Part shown: positions 8,915 to 18,064 of the stretch, piece after piece
Numbering within the stretch: position 1 is the first letter of the stretch
Layout of the letters: every line of letters begins with the position of its first letter
Source of the DNA: Hydrogenovibrio marinus
Lineage (GTDB): Bacteria > Pseudomonadota > Gammaproteobacteria > Thiomicrospirales > Thiomicrospiraceae
NCBI RefSeq assembly: GCF_013340845.1
Contig: NZ_AP020335.1
Span: forward strand, 558,001 to 622,000
Direction: 5' to 3'
Length of the DNA stretch: 64,000 nt
Program-made: the position numbers and the translations under genes
Notes under the pieces: generated by a model
Told to the model about the DNA's origin: nothing
Database searches by the model: none
What the model saw: the letters and a program-made list of their open reading frames with translations, nothing else

Positions 8915-9804
8915 TGTGGGCACTATTGTTATCCGTAGCTGTTTTAACTTTCTTATCCGTGTTTCTATTGGGTAAACGTTTGTCATTGACTCAGACACGT
9001 CAACTACAGGTCGAGCGCCTGAAATCACGTGTAGGTCTTATCAATCATTATTCTGAAGATAAGCAAAAAGATCAGGTGTGTTGGTGGTGCACTTTCGGTC
9101 GAGTGCTTGGCGGCAATAGCAAGAAAGAAATAGAAAAGACTCGTGAATTGCTAGTGAAGGCCGGCTTTAGAGAGGATAGGCACTTAGGCGCCTATTTCTT
9201 TATAAAGTTTTGTGTGGTGCTGTTTGTATCCTTGGTTTGTTTGGGGTTGTGGACATGGTTCAGTATCCGTGTTCAAGTCGCAGTTTTATTTCCAGTTGTG
9301 AGTCTTTTATTGCCTGAAAGGGTGCTAATTGAAATGGCCAAAATGCGCCTGAATCGCATTAAAGATGCTCTGCCTGATTTTTTGGATATGGCAAATATTT
9401 GTATGAGTGCCGGATTGAGTTACTTGGTTGCGTTTAAACGGGTTTCCGACGAGCTCAAGGAAATGTACCCAGAAATTTGTTATGAGTTTCACTACCTGTT
9501 GGATCAAATACAGATTGGTGTTCCTAGACAAGATGCGCTTAAGCAGTTTGCAGAGCGTAATCCGGCCGATGAAATCAAGGAGTTGATTCAGGTTTTGGCG
9601 CAAAACGAAAAGCTGGGGACGCCTATCGGTTCGGCAATCAACGAATTTTCAAGACGACTGTATCAGCACAGAGAAAGCAAGATTGAAGAAAAGGCGGCGA
9701 AAACTTCGGCCAAGATGGCAATCGTTATTTTGCCGTTTTTGATGTTGCCTTATTTCATTTTGATGTTGGGCGAAAAAATGGTGATGTTGGGGAGACATTG
9801 GTAA
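8914..9804 (+). CDS. tadC: Tad inner-membrane platform protein TadC
   Basis: A 296-residue partner of TadB with the same GspF-like domain. It has an N-terminal membrane helix, a helix pair around residues 85-130, the T2SSF segment (ALPDFLDMANICMSAGLSYLVAFKRVSDEL, then GTPIGSAINEFSRRLYQHRESKIEEKAAKTSAKMAI) and a C-terminal membrane stretch. The EKAAK signature before the last helix is typical of TadC. Its start overlaps the tadB stop and its stop overlaps the next gene's ATG, consistent with coupled translation. Confidence 0.92.
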   Translation: MWALLLSVAVLTFLSVFLLGKRLSLTQTRQLQVERLKSRVGLINHYSEDKQKDQVCWWCTFGRVLGGNSKKEIEKTRELLVKAGFREDRHLGAYFFIKFCVVLFVSLVCLGLWTWFSIRVQVAVLFPVVSLLLPERVLIEMAKMRLNRIKDALPDFLDMANICMSAGLSYLVAFKRVSDELKEMYPEICYEFHYLLDQIQIGVPRQDALKQFAERNPADEIKELIQVLAQNEKLGTPIGSAINEFSRRLYQHRESKIEEKAAKTSAKMAIVILPFLMLPYFILMLGEKMVMLGRHW

Positions 9805-10427
9805 TGGTAAAGAGTTTGCGGTATATCGTTTTGGTTTTGAGTGCAGTTTGGTTAGCAGGGTGTACTTCATCACCGGCAATGCCAACTAAAAACAAGCCTT
9901 CTGAAGTACCCATTGATCAGGTTGAACCGCTTGCCAGCAATTTGACGGAAGATGACGAATACAAGTTTGGTTTGGATTTGGTTGCGCTTGAGATTCGCAA
10001 CAAGCAATTTGATCAAGCAGATCGCTTATTGGGAAAATTGAAAAAGTACAAATCTGACGATATTCGTGTTTATCGCTTATACACACGTTATTACGAAGCG
10101 AAAAAAAACTATGACATGGCATTTGTCTCTAGCCAGCAAGCATTGAAGCAATCCGGTGTTACACAAAAGGATGAAGAGAAGTTTGCTCGATATGCCTTGA
10201 TGACCAATCACTATGTGGAAGCGGACAAAACCTACCAAAAGTGGTTATACAATGCCGACTCAACCACTATGGAGGTCATTGCCTTGAACAATCTAGGATT
10301 TAGTTCACTACTGCAAAAACACTATAAGAAAGCCCGAGGCTATTTTGAACGGGCAATTCAAAAAGATCCTCTCAATGAAAAGGCCCGCAACAATTTGAAA
10401 CTCATCCAAACAGTCGAAGCTGATTAA
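9804..10427 (+). CDS. tadD: TadD-like TPR lipoprotein
   Basis: A 207-residue predicted lipoprotein. The lipobox LAGC falls about 20 residues after the start, and the protein contains tetratricopeptide-type helical repeats, clearest near the end (VIALNNLGFSSLLQKHYKKARGYFERAIQKDP). TadD proteins of this kind act as periplasmic pilotins or assembly factors. I choose the ATG at 9804, which overlaps the tadC stop (TAATG) and has GGGGAG nine bases upstream. An in-frame TTG at 9798 lies too close to that ribosome site. Position in the operon supports the name, though the TPR sequence alone would not. Confidence 0.8.
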   Translation: MVKSLRYIVLVLSAVWLAGCTSSPAMPTKNKPSEVPIDQVEPLASNLTEDDEYKFGLDLVALEIRNKQFDQADRLLGKLKKYKSDDIRVYRLYTRYYEAKKNYDMAFVSSQQALKQSGVTQKDEEKFARYALMTNHYVEADKTYQKWLYNADSTTMEVIALNNLGFSSLLQKHYKKARGYFERAIQKDPLNEKARNNLKLIQTVEAD

Positions 10428-10441
10428 AAATGGAGAAAGGA

Positions 10442-11881
10442 ATGCATGCTCGTCAACGAAGATACGCACAAAGAGGTTCTATCAGTTTATTAGGTGCTCT
10501 GGGCATTTTAGCTGGAATCACTACTTTAGTTGGCGTTATGCAGCTGGCTAATGCCAAAATTCTTGACCGGCATTTGGATAATTATGCGGAGTCAATGGCT
10601 CCTGTTGCTTTGAGGTCTGAGTTGGCACTTAGTGCAGATATGATTAAACAAGGCATATCCCCCGAAGCGGCAAAAGAAACACTTCAGAATGCATTGAATC
10701 GTGTGTCTAAATCAGGCTCCGTACAAGTAAATTTAACCTTCGGAAATGTCAAAAATGGCGTGTTTGAACCGCTTGGCGGTGACCCGAATGGGGCTTTAGC
10801 CCAAAATCCTAAAGCCGGGCTTGCTGATGGGCAAAATCCACCCGATTTTAGTGCGGTGGCGCTTCAATTAGTCGGACCGTCCACCTATGGGTTTGTGCCG
10901 CAAGGTAAATCCATTTATGGCTTGCCGGAAGCTGCGCAAGATGACGGTAATATGGCATCTTGCTTTTGTCAAAGCCGATACAACGCATGCCTTGCCTCCA
11001 GTATTGATACTTCCAGTTATCCTCTGGATTTAAAACAGGCCATAGGTTCACCAAGCAGTGATACAAGAAAGGATTATTGCATGTTCGGCTATATGCCTAG
11101 TACCAATTCCGGTTCGGTTGGGAAATACCAGTCTATGTCCGTTCCAGTACAGTTCATTGGAAAAATGTCATCTAAGGATGAATCGGGTGTTATCCGAAAG
11201 CTCGTGAATGATGATCAAAAAGACTTGTGGCTGGCGGTTAATAAACAGCATCCTGTTCAGGTGAAGAATGGTGAAAATCCGTTTCCCAATTATTACTATG
11301 ACTTTTTTAAAGACACATGGGTACAAATGGAAACAACTTTACCTGCGCAGAAGCCGAGCACAAGTATTTTCAGCCCGGGAATGGAGAACTTGAAGTTAAG
11401 AGATGTGCGCGGTCCTAAGGGTAACTATGACACGTTTAACGACGCATGGATTGCCGACAATAAAACCGTCCAAGCCAATGGTTACTATTATGTTGGGCAA
11501 GTGGGGACTTGTATTCGTGGTACCGACCAAAGCAACTCACCTAACATTTCTTCTCTACAGGATGACGTGAAGAACGCCGCCAAATCTTCAACTGATGCTG
11601 CGGTGCAACGTTGCCTGAGTTACTACGACAAGGTAGGGGATAACTGGGGAACTATTTTTGGTATTATCCCCGTTCATGAAAGTGTTTATCGCTATATGCA
11701 ACAAAGCTGCGTGGACTTTAATCGCTACAAGGCCACGAGAATTAGTTTCTTTGAATGGATGCTGATGTCATGGACATGGCCGTTTATTGATTGGAAAACC
11801 AGCTATCAGAATCTCAGTTGTGCGACTTCTCAAATGCGTTGGTACGGGTCGTTCATCTGGAGCGGTTGGAAAAAGGTGTGA
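10442..11881 (+). CDS. TadG-like Tad-locus protein
   Basis: A 479-residue protein with a short basic N-terminus, then RGSISLLGALGILAGITTLVGVMQLANAK. This resembles the RG-S-hydrophobic start of TadG-like Flp pilus proteins that stay anchored in the inner membrane. The large remaining domain contains several cysteines (an FCQSRYNAC cluster, TCIRG, RCLSYY, QSCVDF, LSCATSQM) that may form periplasmic disulfides, and is rich in aromatic residues near the C-terminus. I see no clear VWA metal site. The ATG at 10442 has GGAG six bases upstream. An earlier in-frame ATG at 10430 contains that ribosome site in its own codons and is less likely. A minor-pilin or adhesin-tip role is inference. Confidence 0.65.
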   Translation: MHARQRRYAQRGSISLLGALGILAGITTLVGVMQLANAKILDRHLDNYAESMAPVALRSELALSADMIKQGISPEAAKETLQNALNRVSKSGSVQVNLTFGNVKNGVFEPLGGDPNGALAQNPKAGLADGQNPPDFSAVALQLVGPSTYGFVPQGKSIYGLPEAAQDDGNMASCFCQSRYNACLASSIDTSSYPLDLKQAIGSPSSDTRKDYCMFGYMPSTNSGSVGKYQSMSVPVQFIGKMSSKDESGVIRKLVNDDQKDLWLAVNKQHPVQVKNGENPFPNYYYDFFKDTWVQMETTLPAQKPSTSIFSPGMENLKLRDVRGPKGNYDTFNDAWIADNKTVQANGYYYVGQVGTCIRGTDQSNSPNISSLQDDVKNAAKSSTDAAVQRCLSYYDKVGDNWGTIFGIIPVHESVYRYMQQSCVDFNRYKATRISFFEWMLMSWTWPFIDWKTSYQNLSCATSQMRWYGSFIWSGWKKV

Positions 11882-11893
11882 TTTAGGATGAAT

Positions 11894-12481
11894 ATGATGA
11901 AAAAAATTGTTTTGGCAGTTGGGTTATGTGTCAGCCCCGTCGTTTGGGCAGGAGATCCTGTGGTATCAGGTTACGGTATTGAATCTTATCATGGCTATAT
12001 AGGAGTGGGGTACAACCATCCATATATTGGATTAGACGGCTATAAATCAGCAGAAGCAGATGGTATTAGTGTGCTATTCGGTCACAACTATAAACCCTGG
12101 CTGGATTTGGAATTTCATGCGTCAACGGCAACAGGTTATCAGAAAGTCGACTCTAAAACCTCAGGCCAGCCGTCGGTTTCCGTTAGACAAAATTACAATA
12201 TTGCGGGTTTGCTTAAGTTTAAATGGCAACCGGTTAGATTATTGGAGTTCAGTCTGGATACAGGTTTGAATTACATGGACTATGAGAAAAAAGTCGGTAG
12301 TGTCATTGCTAATGAATATAAAACAGGGCTGGTTCTAGGTGCAGGTTTAGGTTTGCACATCACCCGAAAGTTTTCCATTAATGCGGATTATCAGTCCTAC
12401 CAACGTAATACATTTCTTAAGACGGACACGACTGATAACACTTGGTCCGCGGCAAACCTGACGCTTCAATATCATTTTTAG
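11894..12481 (+). CDS. Outer-membrane beta-barrel protein of the Tad locus
   Basis: A protein of about 195 residues with a cleavable signal (KKIVLAVGLCVSPVVWAG) and alternating hydrophobic strands rich in Gly, Tyr and Asn, ending LTLQYHF. The terminal Phe and alternating pattern are standard for small OmpX/opacity-like barrels. It is the last gene of the Tad operon, seven to thirteen bases after the TadG-like gene, and may be a Tad accessory porin or simply co-transcribed. The start could be 11888, 11894 or 11897. TTAGG six bases before 11894 favours that one. Confidence 0.7.
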   Translation: MMKKIVLAVGLCVSPVVWAGDPVVSGYGIESYHGYIGVGYNHPYIGLDGYKSAEADGISVLFGHNYKPWLDLEFHASTATGYQKVDSKTSGQPSVSVRQNYNIAGLLKFKWQPVRLLEFSLDTGLNYMDYEKKVGSVIANEYKTGLVLGAGLGLHITRKFSINADYQSYQRNTFLKTDTTDNTWSAANLTLQYHF

Positions 12482-12498
12482 GTTTCTGTGCGGCTTGA

Positions 12499-12523
12499 TG
12501 GTTTCTATTTTGACTAGAAACCA
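12499..12523 (+). terminator. Hairpin ending the Tad operon
   Basis: TGGTTTCTA at 12499-12507 pairs perfectly with TAGAAACCA at 12515-12523 around a seven-base loop, 18 bases after the last stop codon. There is no run of T after it, so it is a weak intrinsic terminator or a transcript-end stabiliser. The TATAAT at 12525-12530 just after it could be the -10 box of the tRNA. Confidence 0.5.
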
Positions 12524-12560
12524 TTATAATGCGCACTTCTTTCGAGACACATCTCTATAC

Positions 12561-12651
12561 GGATAGCTGGCTGAGCGGTTGAAGGCGCACGCCTGGAAAG
12601 TGTGTAAGGGTTAATAGCCCTTCGGGGGTTCGAATCCCCCGCTATCCGCCA
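12561..12651 (+). tRNA. tRNA-Ser, anticodon GGA
   Basis: A 91-base class II tRNA. The acceptor GGATAGC at 12561-12567 pairs with GCTATCC at 12641-12647. The anticodon loop CTGGAAA gives GGA, reading serine UCC/UCU. A long variable arm (TGTAAGGGTTAATAGCCCTTC region) and the T-arm GGGGGTTCGAATCCCCC are intact, and the CCA tail is encoded at 12649-12651. The class II arm and anticodon agree on serine. Confidence 0.97.
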
Positions 12652-13045
12652 TCACTAAAAAACCATTTAAAATCAACAGGTTACATTGGTTTTCGCCGCT
12701 ATTTTTTGGCGTTTTCTAGTCATTTTCGGAACTTTTTTGTTAAAACGGTTTCTCTTTGTATTACACAAAAAAATAAATTTAAAATATTTTTATAAAACAA
12801 TAAGTTATTTTCTTTTTTAGGTCCCGTTTTTGTCAGTTTTTTGTTTATTGGTTCGAATCCCTAGTGTGCATTCGAACCAACTGAAGTTGTTAATTTCTAT
12901 TCGATCTGCCTACTCTTCCTTTAGCCTTGCTACAAGTGGAACGCGGAAGATCCTGTATCAGAGCAAGAGAAAGCTCTAAATCAAAAAATTAATAAATCGA
13001 CTCCTTTGTTTTGTTTCTCAATAAATAATCAGGCTTTTAGAAAGC
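12652..13045. other. Non-coding stretch with one perfect inverted repeat
   Basis: About 390 bases of AT-rich sequence between the tRNA and the convergent COG4705-like gene. I see no convincing gene. Its one clear feature is an 11-base perfect inverted repeat, TTGGTTCGAAT at 12848-12858 and ATTCGAACCAA at 12870-12880. The left arm shares GGTTCGAATCCC with the T-arm of the upstream tRNA-Ser, so a tRNA remnant or a decayed attachment site is possible. Confidence 0.5.
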
Positions 13046-13070
13046 AAAAAGCCCTGTAAAAACAGGGCTT
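13046..13070 (-). terminator. Rho-independent terminator of the COG4705-like gene
   Basis: Read on the minus strand, AAGCCCTG (13070-13063) pairs with CAGGGCTT (13056-13049) around a short T-rich loop and is followed by TTTTTGC. It starts 24 bases after the gene's stop codon. Confidence 0.85.
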
Positions 13071-13093
13071 GCTCCTCACGAATTTCCTCTAAA

Positions 13094-13873
13094 CTAAATG
13101 CCCTTAGCGCTATTGCTTAGCACTTTTTTCGCTCTAAAGGACATCACCACAACAATCAAAACAATAGATGCCAAAAACGCAACATTAACACTCATCATTC
13201 CGATTCCTAAACCACCATCTGCGACAGGCTTAATCAAAAAGTCTCCCAATGAAGCACCCAGTGGACGAGTTAACACATAAACTATCCAAAAAGCTAACAC
13301 AGCATTTAGACCAAAGAGGAAATACCACATAGCAACTAAAGCAATAGCACCTCCAAAAATTGTTAGAGCAGTCGAGTAACCAAGAGCTAAGGCTTCAGAA
13401 AGCAAATCACCAACACCTGTTCCAAGAGCAAAGGCTAAAAGAATAACTACCCAGTAGTAAGCTTCTCGTTTTCCAGTATCGATGGAATGAATGCTGAGCG
13501 TTTTTTCATCTTTGTACCACAAACCAAAACCAGCCAACATTGCCAGAGTAAACACAATTGTTAGTGTTTCTAAACTGACGCCAAAATTATCGACCAATAT
13601 ATCCGTGATTAATGTGCCATTTATACTCATTAAAATGACAATTGACCAATAAACCATGGGGATATAGGTTTTGAATTTAGCAAATTGAAAATACAAAAGT
13701 ATGACCATGGCACCAGACATGATGGTTGCAACGATAGGCATACCTAGATTTAAATCAAATGCTAGAAAATCGGCTCCCGTTTCTCCGACAGTTGTGGATA
13801 GGGTTTTGACAACCCAAAACAGAAGCGTAACTTCCGGCACTCGCAATAAAAATTGTTTCAATTGTTGATCCAT
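13094..13873 (-). CDS. COG4705-like polytopic inner-membrane protein
   Basis: A 259-residue integral membrane protein with about eight hydrophobic segments and short charged loops. The start MDQQLKQFLLRVPEVTLLFWVVK and the repeated G-x-x-x-G-D-L/F pattern (LGTGVGDLLSEALALGYSTALTIFGG; PLGASLGDFLIKPVADGGLGIG) match the uncharacterised COG4705 membrane-anchored family. I assign no transport function. The ATG at 13873 is preceded by an excellent AGGAGGGAAG ribosome site. An in-frame start 27 bases earlier is unlikely. It lies downstream of the RND operon on the same strand but has its own copy of the 14-bp palindrome 60 bases upstream, so it probably belongs to the same regulon rather than the same transcript. 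Confidence 0.75.
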   Translation of the reverse strand: MDQQLKQFLLRVPEVTLLFWVVKTLSTTVGETGADFLAFDLNLGMPIVATIMSGAMVILLYFQFAKFKTYIPMVYWSIVILMSINGTLITDILVDNFGVSLETLTIVFTLAMLAGFGLWYKDEKTLSIHSIDTGKREAYYWVVILLAFALGTGVGDLLSEALALGYSTALTIFGGAIALVAMWYFLFGLNAVLAFWIVYVLTRPLGASLGDFLIKPVADGGLGIGMMSVNVAFLASIVLIVVVMSFRAKKVLSNSAKGI

Positions 13874-13933
13874 GTTCTTCCCTCCTAAGCAAAAGATCAA
13901 GCTTAGTTTAGGAAAAACATGGCATTGACATGA

Positions 13934-13947
13934 TTACCATTTAGTAA
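13934..13947. promoter_or_regulatory. Candidate response-regulator operator, copy 1
   Basis: TTACCATTTAGTAA, an interrupted palindrome TTAC-N6-GTAA, about 60 bases upstream of the COG4705-like start and just past the end of the RND gene. The same sequence occurs at 19991 and, with one change, at 20020. The flanks of 13934 and 19991 also match (GA before, GGTT after). Confidence 0.6.
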
Positions 13948-13949
13948 GG

Positions 13950-16900
13950 TTAAGTTGTAACTCTTTTCCTAAGAAGGGCTCTATAAATAATCGGCATCAC
14001 AATAATGACCAAAGGAACCTGAACAATTAACCCAGAAATAATCGCAATGGCTAATGGTTGCTGCATTTCAGAACCTTGTCCTAGCGCGATAGCCAGTGGA
14101 ATAAGTGCCAAAATTGCTGCTAAAGTGGTCATCACAATAGGCCTCATTCGATTAACGCCAGCTTGAACAATTGCCTGTGGAATTGACAAGTTTTGTTTCA
14201 GTAGAGCTTGGTATTCTGAGAAGTAAAAGATGGATACTTCTGTCACAATCCCGACAATCATCGTCATGCCCATCATAGCAGTAATATTCAACTCCATTGA
14301 AGTTACCCACAATCCTGTAAAAACCATTCCCGTGGCTAGCAAGGGCGCAGAGAGTATCGCAGTAGCAGCTGCAAAATCTTCGTACAAGAACAGCAGTAAT
14401 AAAAACACTAATGCTAGTGCAGAGATAAAGACGCCAATAAGACCTTTGAAAGCAATTTGTTGTTGTTTATATAAGCCACCTAACTCATAGTAGATATTGT
14501 CTGGTAACAAGTTTGGTTGTTTTAAAATTTGTTTAATATCGGCAATGGTTGAGCCCATGTCTCGCCCTTCAATTCTCGCAGTAACCGCTACCATTCTCTT
14601 TAGGTTTTCTCTCGTGATTTGTGGCTGACCTGTTTCGACTTTGATGGTCGCTACTCGACTAAGTGGAAATAAATGTCCATCTGGCGCTCTAATAGAGAGT
14701 TTTGCAATATCCTCAATGGTTTGCCGTGAAAATTTTGGTGTCCAGACTCTTACACCAACCATTTTGATGCCTTGTTGAATTTGCGTGGTAACTACGCCCG
14801 TTAACCATTGGTTCATTTGAGTCGTAATGCTTTCTGGGCTCACACCTTCTATGGCTGCTTTGTCACGATCAACTTTGACCGTAATTGCATCACCGGCTTG
14901 TACAACACCGTTTTTAATTTCAACAACGCCTTTCACTGAAGATATAGCATTGGCGACTTTATCTGCGGTTTGAATTAAGTTTTCGAAATTATCTCCATAT
15001 AATTTGATTTCAATCGGCTGAGGTACTGCCGTTAAATCGCCAATCACGTCTTCCATTAACAAGGCAGTTTCAACTTCAACTCCAGGCACCTTCGCAGCAA
15101 TTTGATTTCTAATCTCAGACATTACTTGGTCAATTGGTGGTCTTGGAAAGGGTTTTAGCTTGATAAACATATCACCTTGATTAGATTCGGTAATCCCTCC
15201 GCCTAATTGACCACCTAATCTTGATGAATAGGTTTGTACCGCAGGATTGTTGACGATAATCTTTTCAATTTGATTAACTACACGATCACTTTCCGTAATG
15301 GATGTTCCGGGCTTTTGTACGAAATCCAAGATGAATCCACCTTCATCCATGTGTGGCATAAAGCCGCTTCCAACTTGCTTGTAAGAATACCCTCCCAGCA
15401 ATATAAATGGAATCAGACCTGCGAGTAGCCAAATAGGCTTCTTCACAAGTTTATTCATGATGTTTCGATATTGGTTTTGAATCGCGTTGAATATGCGTCC
15501 TGAATCTTCAATATTTGCATCTTTTTCATGCAATAAATGTTCCGCGAGCAAAGGAACGGCAAGCCAAGCCATTAGAAATGACGCAATCAATGCACTAGCC
15601 ATCGTTAGTGAAAGTGCTTGGAAAAAAGCACCCGTCACACCACCTAAAAATGCCAGCGGAATGAAAATAATAATGGTGGCTGCCGAAGACCCTGCCAAAG
15701 GCTTGGTAAACTCAACAGCCGCTTCCCTGAGTCGGTGAGCTAATGAGTCATTAGTTGTATTCTTCTCACGAATCCTTCTAACCAAGTGCTCAATCATGAC
15801 TATGCCATCATCAACAATTAGCCCGACCGCTGCGGCCATGCCGCCTAGTGTCATGATGTTGAAACTTGCACCTAACAAATAAAGTAACAGTGATGTTATC
15901 GCTAGAGCAGAAGGAACCATTAAAAGCGCAATGAAAGTCACTTTGATATTTCTAAGGAATATCATCAAAATAAAGGCTGCTAGTACAACACCAATGAGTA
16001 TTGCATCAGTTACAGAGTTGGAAGAGGAGGTGACTAGCTCGCTCTGGTCATACCATTTGGAAAGGTGTAACGAGGTAGGCAATTTATGCTTGTAGTCTGC
16101 CAGGCGTTTCTCTATTTCATGAGAAATCTTAACGGCATTACTTTTGGGCTGTTGATAGACCAACAGAAAAGTGGCTGGCTTGCCATCAGCTGAGGTTTTC
16201 AACCAGTTGGGGGTAACATCTTTATGGATGTCCGCTATATCTGCTAACCGAACAAAGCCATTTTCTCCTGACTTGAGAACTGTGTTTTGCAGCGAGTGTA
16301 AGTTTTGTAAGCGAGTGTCTGATAGTGTTAAATAAAGCTTGTAGTGATCTTCCAATCGACCGACTGCTTTAAGAACATTGGTTGCTGATAGTGCTTGGAC
16401 GACATCGCTGAACGCAAGTCCGTAAGCGGATAGTTTGGATGGATTTACATCAACACGATATTCTTCCGTATCGCCGCCCATTGTTTTTATTTTTGCAACC
16501 CCTTCAATAGAAGACAAAAGTGGAATGAGTTCCTGTTGTGCGATGTCACGTGTTTTAATTTGGCTCAGCACATTGGAAGTCAAACTATAGGCAATAACCG
16601 GAAACACAGTAGGATCCATTCGTCTCACCGTAAAGGTCGTACCAGGCGGAAGGTTAGGTAAAACTTGATTGACCGCTGATTCTACCTGTAACAGAACCTG
16701 CTGCATGTCTTGCCCCCATTTAAAATTTATGGAGGTTTCAGCGCTCCCTCTACTTGTGGTCGAGCGTATCGATTGCACACCAGGAATTGGTCTAAGTGCT
16801 TGTTCCAATTTTCTGGTGACATCGATTACCATTTGGTCTGCTGGTTGGTCACCTGCTTCGACGCTTACGCTAATTCTAGGAAAGCTGATATTCGGGAACA

Positions 16901-17006
16901 TACCTTGCGGCATTTTGAATAAGCTAAATGCACCGGCAATGACCAGAATTGAAAACAAAAACAAAATGGATCGTCTATGAGCGGAAGCCCAATGTGCAAG
17001 ATTCAT
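13950..17006 (-). CDS. RND-family efflux permease
   Basis: A 1018-residue inner-membrane proton-driven pump, the energy-coupled part of a tripartite efflux complex. It shows the duplicated RND plan: one N-terminal helix, a large periplasmic loop, a helix bundle, a second periplasmic loop, and a final helix bundle. The fourth helix carries GLIVDDGIVMIE, an adjacent Asp pair of the drug/hydrophobe-efflux type rather than the metal-type DFG motif, so a CzcA-like metal role is less likely. The start at 17006 has GAGGAGA upstream and overlaps the adaptor stop (TAATG). Substrate cannot be read from sequence. It is the last gene of the PepSY-TolC-adaptor-RND operon. Confidence 0.93.
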   Translation of the reverse strand: MNLAHWASAHRRSILFLFSILVIAGAFSLFKMPQGMFPNISFPRISVSVEAGDQPADQMVIDVTRKLEQALRPIPGVQSIRSTTSRGSAETSINFKWGQDMQQVLLQVESAVNQVLPNLPPGTTFTVRRMDPTVFPVIAYSLTSNVLSQIKTRDIAQQELIPLLSSIEGVAKIKTMGGDTEEYRVDVNPSKLSAYGLAFSDVVQALSATNVLKAVGRLEDHYKLYLTLSDTRLQNLHSLQNTVLKSGENGFVRLADIADIHKDVTPNWLKTSADGKPATFLLVYQQPKSNAVKISHEIEKRLADYKHKLPTSLHLSKWYDQSELVTSSSNSVTDAILIGVVLAAFILMIFLRNIKVTFIALLMVPSALAITSLLLYLLGASFNIMTLGGMAAAVGLIVDDGIVMIEHLVRRIREKNTTNDSLAHRLREAAVEFTKPLAGSSAATIIIFIPLAFLGGVTGAFFQALSLTMASALIASFLMAWLAVPLLAEHLLHEKDANIEDSGRIFNAIQNQYRNIMNKLVKKPIWLLAGLIPFILLGGYSYKQVGSGFMPHMDEGGFILDFVQKPGTSITESDRVVNQIEKIIVNNPAVQTYSSRLGGQLGGGITESNQGDMFIKLKPFPRPPIDQVMSEIRNQIAAKVPGVEVETALLMEDVIGDLTAVPQPIEIKLYGDNFENLIQTADKVANAISSVKGVVEIKNGVVQAGDAITVKVDRDKAAIEGVSPESITTQMNQWLTGVVTTQIQQGIKMVGVRVWTPKFSRQTIEDIAKLSIRAPDGHLFPLSRVATIKVETGQPQITRENLKRMVAVTARIEGRDMGSTIADIKQILKQPNLLPDNIYYELGGLYKQQQIAFKGLIGVFISALALVFLLLLFLYEDFAAATAILSAPLLATGMVFTGLWVTSMELNITAMMGMTMIVGIVTEVSIFYFSEYQALLKQNLSIPQAIVQAGVNRMRPIVMTTLAAILALIPLAIALGQGSEMQQPLAIAIISGLIVQVPLVIIVMPIIYRALLRKRVTT

Positions 17007-18064
17007 TATTTCGTCTCCTCTTGAACTTTCATGCCTGGTTCTAGCTCATAGTTACCATGCGAAACCACGTTTTCGCCCATAGATAAACCCTCTGTGACTT
17101 CAACCCATTCATGAGTGCTTTGACCTGTATGGATGTTAATTCGCTGAGCCTCTCCATCGTGAACACTGAAAACATAACTACCTTCGTTATCGGTCAGAAT
17201 CGCACTTCTCGGGACTGTTAAAGCGTCATGAGATGCCATTTGTATTTCGCCTTTTAAGCGACTTCCGATGACATAATGGGTTGCCTGATCTGATGGAATC
17301 GGTACGATGACATCGACTAGGTGAGTGGTTGGGTTCAGCATGGCATGAATCTGAGATACCTTAGACTCAAATGGCTTTTCCAAATCAAAAACAGATTGGA
17401 TTTTTACTGTTTGACCAACTGTCAAATTAGCAAGATCTTCTGGTTCCACGCCAAGTCGAACAACAAATTGTTGATCACTCGCTATTTGAATCGCACTAGA
17501 ATCCGTTTGAACTCGTTGACCTGCCTGAATATTAACTTGAGTGACGATTCCATTTTGTGGCGCGATAAAGCGTTGTAAGCTTTCACCGAGCCCTTGTTTT
17601 TTGAGACTGGCTAAATGTATTTGCGCATCTTGTAAGGTTTTCTTTGCTGACGTAACCTGTGCTTTGGTTGCCAAATGTTGTGACAAAAGTTCCTCTTGTC
17701 TTTTTAAATCTTTCTTTGCAAATTCAACGGACGCCTCTGCTTGAAGATATGTCATCTTCTCACCTGGTGATGCATTTAACGAAAACAACAAATCCCCTTT
17801 TTTAACTTTTTGACCAGGTCTAACCCATACATTTTCAACTAGGCCTGCATGAGGCATGGATAAGGTTGTGATTTGATCAGCATCAGGCAGGATTGTTCCA
17901 TAGGCAATAATTGTTTGTTGAATGACTTTTTGCATGACAGGCACAGTTTTAACAGTCGCAGTAACCTGAATATCCGGTGCAGGTGCAGAATCATCATCGT
18001 CGGCAAAACAAATGTTTGAGAAAGTCGTTAAGACAATAAACTGAAGGGCTAACCATTTTTTCAT
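17006..18064 (-). CDS. RND periplasmic adaptor (membrane fusion protein)
   Basis: A 352-residue adaptor linking the RND pump to the outer-membrane channel. A signal peptide ends near NICFADD. The order is a barrel strand, the first half of a lipoyl domain (SMPHAGLVENVWVRPGQKVKKGDLLFSL), an alpha-hairpin of about 70 residues (EASVEFAKKDLKRQEELLSQHLATKAQV), the second lipoyl half (FIAPQNGIVTQVNIQAGQRV), then the beta-barrel and membrane-proximal domains. It overlaps the TolC-like gene by four bases and the RND gene by one, so the three are coupled. Confidence 0.92.
   Translation of the reverse strand: MKKWLALQFIVLTTFSNICFADDDDSAPAPDIQVTATVKTVPVMQKVIQQTIIAYGTILPDADQITTLSMPHAGLVENVWVRPGQKVKKGDLLFSLNASPGEKMTYLQAEASVEFAKKDLKRQEELLSQHLATKAQVTSAKKTLQDAQIHLASLKKQGLGESLQRFIAPQNGIVTQVNIQAGQRVQTDSSAIQIASDQQFVVRLGVEPEDLANLTVGQTVKIQSVFDLEKPFESKVSQIHAMLNPTTHLVDVIVPIPSDQATHYVIGSRLKGEIQMASHDALTVPRSAILTDNEGSYVFSVHDGEAQRINIHTGQSTHEWVEVTEGLSMGENVVSHGNYELEPGMKVQEETK

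Noticed and set aside
13950-17006. Reading the RND permease as a CzcA-type metal pump
   Set aside because: The fourth helix has the VDD pair of hydrophobe/drug pumps, and no metal-binding protein is encoded beside it.
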